Below, piece after piece: positions 30,074-32,697 of a stretch of 32,697 nucleotides of DNA. Source of the DNA: an uncultured bacterium (GTDB lineage Bacteria > Planctomycetota > UBA1135 > GCA-002686595); the NCBI GenBank assembly GCA_938083085.1, contig CALLKX010000023.1, positions 1-32,697 on the forward strand. The letters run 5' to 3'. The notes under the pieces are model-generated. The model was not told where the DNA came from and made no database searches. It saw only the letters and a program-made list of their open reading frames with translations. Every line of letters begins with the position of its first letter. The stretch's first letter is position 1. The position numbers and the translations under genes are program-made.

Positions 30074-31668
30074 CGTTGGTCCTCTTCGGTCATCGTCACT
30101 TCATCTTGTCGAAGGGGATCCGCCACGAGGACGAGGTCGACAAGGTCCTTCATGAGGTCGTAATCCTCGCCGTAGGCCTTCGCGTCCACCCGTACCTCGA
30201 TCTCTCCAAGGGACCAGGGCTTCTGGGTGACGGGGTTTCTCGCGGGGAGCGGGATGTCGCGCGTGAGGGTGGCGCCTGGTTTGATCATCAGGCTTTGCTC
30301 GCGGAACATCCCGATGGCGGACTTCCGACGCCGACCCTCGGGGCCCCAGCGAACCCACACCGCCCCGGCCGTCTTGCGGGGGTTGCGGACCGTCACGCGT
30401 AGGGCGTGAAAGCGCGTGCTCGGGACGCTCATGCCGGAGGCCAGCAGTACATTGGGCCTGTTCGGTCTGGGTTTGAGCATCGCTGCGACGTCCATGACGG
30501 TCTTCTTTCCGCGCCGGCTCTCCAGTGTCCACAGGGTCTTGCTCCCCGGCAGCGAGGCGTCGTGGAGGACCACATCCATCGTGTAGGGCCCGGCGGTGAC
30601 CACGTAGAAGTTGTGGGGCTGGTCGTGATTGGTCCCCGCGAAGAAATAGTCGACGCCGCTCTCCTTGCGCTGGAATGATCTCGCGCCGTCGCCGCCGAAG
30701 ATCGCGTCCACGCCACCTGCGGTGAGGGTCTCCATGATGCGCGGGAGCGTGTTCTTCTGGGGTGGATTGGCGCCGCCCAGGAAGGCCACGCGAAACTCGG
30801 ACCGGCTGTTGCGTAGGGTCTCCTCGGCCCAGGCTAGCTGGGCCTCGGTGTCCTCGTCGTCGATCGTGTGGTAGGCGAGCGACAGGAAGTGAACGTTCCC
30901 GCGCACGAAGTCGTAGTACCCGCCGCGCTCGCTCGGGTAGTCGTAGGGAAAGAGCGAGCGGAAGGTCCCAAAATCGACCGCGAACTCGGCCGGGTAGCCC
31001 ACATCGTGGTTGCCCGCGGCCACGTGGATGGGGCGCTCCTTCAGGTAGTTGCGGAAGGGTCGAAGGAAGAGCTCGCCGAAGCTCCACGGGGTCGTGAAGT
31101 AGCACAGGTCCCCTGTGCACAGGGTCAGGTGAGTGTCGAACTCCGTGAGTCGCGCGGCGAGGGCGCCGAAGGGAAAGAGGTTGGCGAGCGCCGTGCCCCC
31201 GGGGTGCCCGAACACTGCGAAGCGCAGTGGGTCCCCGTCGTGGTAGGTCTCGATCTGACCGCGAAAGGCGCCGTCCACCTCCCATGCGTAGGGGGTCCCC
31301 GGAACGAGCCCATCGATGGTCACGCGGTGATGAACGGTGGGGACAAGCTCTTGGCCGGAATGAGCGCCATCTGAGCCCCGTAGCTCCACGCGGCCTGCGC
31401 GCTCCTCGCGGGTGGACCACGCCAGCGTCACGAAGTCTTCCCCAAGCTCCAGCACGTAGGGAGCGAGGGCGGCGGTTCGGGCGACCGCGAGGCTGCGAAC
31501 GTCGACGCCTGGCGCCCCCACGGCTGGGAGCGGCTGGGTCGGCTCGTCGGCGGCTTCAGCGCAGGTGGGGGAGCTCAGAGTCGTGAGCGCCGTGACGGCC
31601 AGGATCCAGGTTGGGATCGGGGCTGGGGGCCGAGCGGAGGGCGTGGCTTGGGCGGCGTGGTGCTGCAT
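30070..31668 (-). CDS. Purple-acid-phosphatase-fold protein with lost metal-binding motifs, first gene of CotH/VTC operon
   Basis: The product is 532 aa with a probable signal peptide (TWILAVTALTTLSSPTCAEA, about 20-39). A fibronectin-type N-domain (about 68-143) precedes a metallophosphoesterase fold. GD (186-187, CTGDLCYF) and GNHD (219-222, AAGNHDVGY) are kept. The first motif reads FGHPGG (153-158) instead of a D-x-H/Q type, the H-H-P-P segment reads GGANPP (298-303), and the GHxH motif reads GGDGARSFQR (325-334). Several metal ligands are therefore gone, in contrast to the intact paralogue at 11168. It is probably a binding or regulatory pseudoenzyme. A C-terminal beta domain follows (about 410-510). 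Its stop overlaps the next start (ATGA). Confidence 0.88.
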   Translation of the reverse strand: MQHHAAQATPSARPPAPIPTWILAVTALTTLSSPTCAEAADEPTQPLPAVGAPGVDVRSLAVARTAALAPYVLELGEDFVTLAWSTREERAGRVELRGSDGAHSGQELVPTVHHRVTIDGLVPGTPYAWEVDGAFRGQIETYHDGDPLRFAVFGHPGGTALANLFPFGALAARLTEFDTHLTLCTGDLCYFTTPWSFGELFLRPFRNYLKERPIHVAAGNHDVGYPAEFAVDFGTFRSLFPYDYPSERGGYYDFVRGNVHFLSLAYHTIDDEDTEAQLAWAEETLRNSRSEFRVAFLGGANPPQKNTLPRIMETLTAGGVDAIFGGDGARSFQRKESGVDYFFAGTNHDQPHNFYVVTAGPYTMDVVLHDASLPGSKTLWTLESRRGKKTVMDVAAMLKPRPNRPNVLLASGMSVPSTRFHALRVTVRNPRKTAGAVWVRWGPEGRRRKSAIGMFREQSLMIKPGATLTRDIPLPARNPVTQKPWSLGEIEVRVDAKAYGEDYDLMKDLVDLVLVADPLRQDEVTMTEEDQR

Positions 31669-32057
31669 CGCTATCAGCGGTCGTGCCGCTCGAGCCGTGA
31701 GAAAGGGCGGCTCCGTTAGAGCCTATTCCATACCCCTCGGGGATACCGGACGGCCCCCTTGATCCTCTTTGGGAAGCGGCGCACACCGGTCCCGCGTCGA
31801 GAGCCCTGTGGGCCGTTGTGGTTCCCCCTGGGACATGGGCGGCCTCTTCGTGCGGTTCTCCGCTGGGGCCAGGGCGGGCCAAGCTCCCATCGGGGTGCCG
31901 ATGACCGCCCCGTCTCCCGCGCGTCACCCCGGCCTGGGCGCGCGTGGAGTCGCCGGGAATGGAGTGCCGGAAAATGGGTGGCATTGAGCCCATAGACGTG
32001 CACCGTTGCCTGTGCCCGGTGGATGCCCGGGCGCGCCCCTTCACCCAGTTCACCCCC
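31669..32057. other. Divergent promoter region between the CotH/VTC operon and the pyrophosphatase gene
   Basis: No gene is supported. On the minus strand the most AT-rich stretch, GGTATGGAATAGGCTCTAAC (about 31709-31728), offers TAGGCT and TATGGA as possible -10 boxes about 45-60 bases upstream of ATG 31668. A compact inverted pattern, TACCCC-TC-GGGGATA, lies at 31731-31745. The control of both sides would be expected here. Confidence 0.5.
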
Positions 32058-32697
32058 ATGCTCCGAGTCTCCAGGCCCCTCTCAACCCGCCGCGCCTTCG
32101 CTGGTGCGCTCATCGTGTCCTGTGCCGCGTCTTGTGGACCCGTGGCCCCCCAGGAGCCGGGCACCCTGCGCATCGAGGCCCCCGAGCACTTCGTCCACGG
32201 GTATCCGGCCACCCTTCCAGACGGGCGCCTCCAGGTGGTCATCGAGGTCCCCGCCGGCACCCTCGCCAAGTGGGAGGTGGACGCCGAGGGGGGCGCCCTC
32301 GAATGGGAGTTCGTGGACGGGGCCCCGCGCGTGGTGCGCTTCCTCGGTTACCCCGGCAATTATGGAATGGTCCCGCGCACCCTGCACTCCCTTGAGAGCG
32401 GGGGCGACGGCGATCCTCTGGATGTCATCGTCCTTGGGGCCTCGGTGGAGCGAGGCTCCATCTTGGCCGCCACGCCCATCGGCGTCCTCGAGATGGTCGA
32501 CCGTGGCGAGCGCGACGAGAAGATCGTCGCCGTCACCGAGGGATCGCCCTTTGAGGCCATCCGCTCGATGGAGGAGCTTGACGCGCAAATGCCCGGCGCT
32601 TCCGCGATCCTCAGCACCTGGTTCTCCTCCTACAAGGGTCCCGGCCTCACGGAAATCGGCGGCATCTCAGGCCCTGGCCGTGCTCAGGAGCTGATCG
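32058..32697 (+). CDS. ppa: Exported family I inorganic pyrophosphatase, probable Tat lipoprotein (3' end outside window)
   Basis: The frame is open from ATG 32058 to the window edge (213 codons, no stop). The product hydrolyses pyrophosphate to phosphate with Mg2+. Family I residues are visible: IEVPAGTLAKWE (E, K, E), GYPGNYGMVPRTL, the signature DGDPLDV, EMVDRGERDEKIVAV (D, D, K) and SSYKG (Y, K). Unlike ordinary cytosolic enzymes it starts with MLRVSRPLSTRRAFAGALIV, which has a twin-arginine-like TRRAF core and hydrophobic stretch, followed by SCAASCGP, where IVSC or AASC could be a lipobox. It would be exported folded and lipid-anchored. It is divergent from the polyphosphate-type operon, so a shared phosphate theme is plausible. 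Confidence 0.92.
   Translation, partial: MLRVSRPLSTRRAFAGALIVSCAASCGPVAPQEPGTLRIEAPEHFVHGYPATLPDGRLQVVIEVPAGTLAKWEVDAEGGALEWEFVDGAPRVVRFLGYPGNYGMVPRTLHSLESGGDGDPLDVIVLGASVERGSILAATPIGVLEMVDRGERDEKIVAVTEGSPFEAIRSMEELDAQMPGASAILSTWFSSYKGPGLTEIGGISGPGRAQELI

Overview
The window is very GC-rich and looks like a chromosome segment from a Planctomycetota-type bacterium. The clues are the planctomycete-style TPR and 'dG.W' repeats in the secreted protein at 8349-9854, a Cys-rich 'GACC'-like cassette in a secreted phosphatase, a giant multi-domain subtilisin, a membrane sulfatase-superfamily enzyme, and a CotH/VTC/DUF4956 cluster. Myxococcota is a less likely alternative. I see no rRNA, tRNA, CRISPR array, insertion sequence or prophage. 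High GC creates long antisense open frames nearly everywhere; I treated these as shadows.

Layout, left to right. 398-5103 (+): a luciferase-like flavin oxidoreductase, a six-helix membrane protein, a secreted CIA30-DUF4174 fusion and a SAM methyltransferase. 5194-8162 (+): a coupled DNA-repair pair, a radical SAM protein and a DUF4130-UdgX fusion. The UdgX active-site loop carries a low-complexity insertion of about 85 residues. 8349-10728 (-): a secreted TPR/metalloprotease-like protein and a DUF1826 protein. 11168-15621 (+): a secreted purple-acid-phosphatase-like protein, a YchJ-like SEC-C protein and a DTW-domain tRNA modification enzyme with an unexplained C-terminal domain. 16080-23921 (-): a 1307-residue secreted subtilisin, an acyltransferase-3 membrane protein and a membrane-anchored sulfatase-fold protein.

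24433-31668 (-) is the most system-like part: five genes on one strand, three of them joined by 4- or 8-base overlaps. In transcription order they are a phosphatase-fold protein that has lost its metal-binding motifs, a membrane-anchored TPR-like protein, a membrane-anchored CotH kinase fused to a beta-helix, a VTC polyphosphate-polymerase-type protein, and a DUF4956 membrane protein. A very strong hairpin lies after the last gene. Divergent from this operon, and cut by the right edge, is an inorganic pyrophosphatase with a twin-arginine/lipoprotein-like signal. Together they suggest phosphoryl-transfer or polyphosphate chemistry at the cell envelope; this is inference from families and gene order.

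At small scale, several gene ends carry perfect GC-rich hairpins without a U-tract. Several starts have a -10-like TAnnnT hexamer only 6-8 bases upstream, which suggests leaderless transcripts. Short tandem repeats of 12-15 bp occur in two intergenic regions and inside the UdgX insertion.
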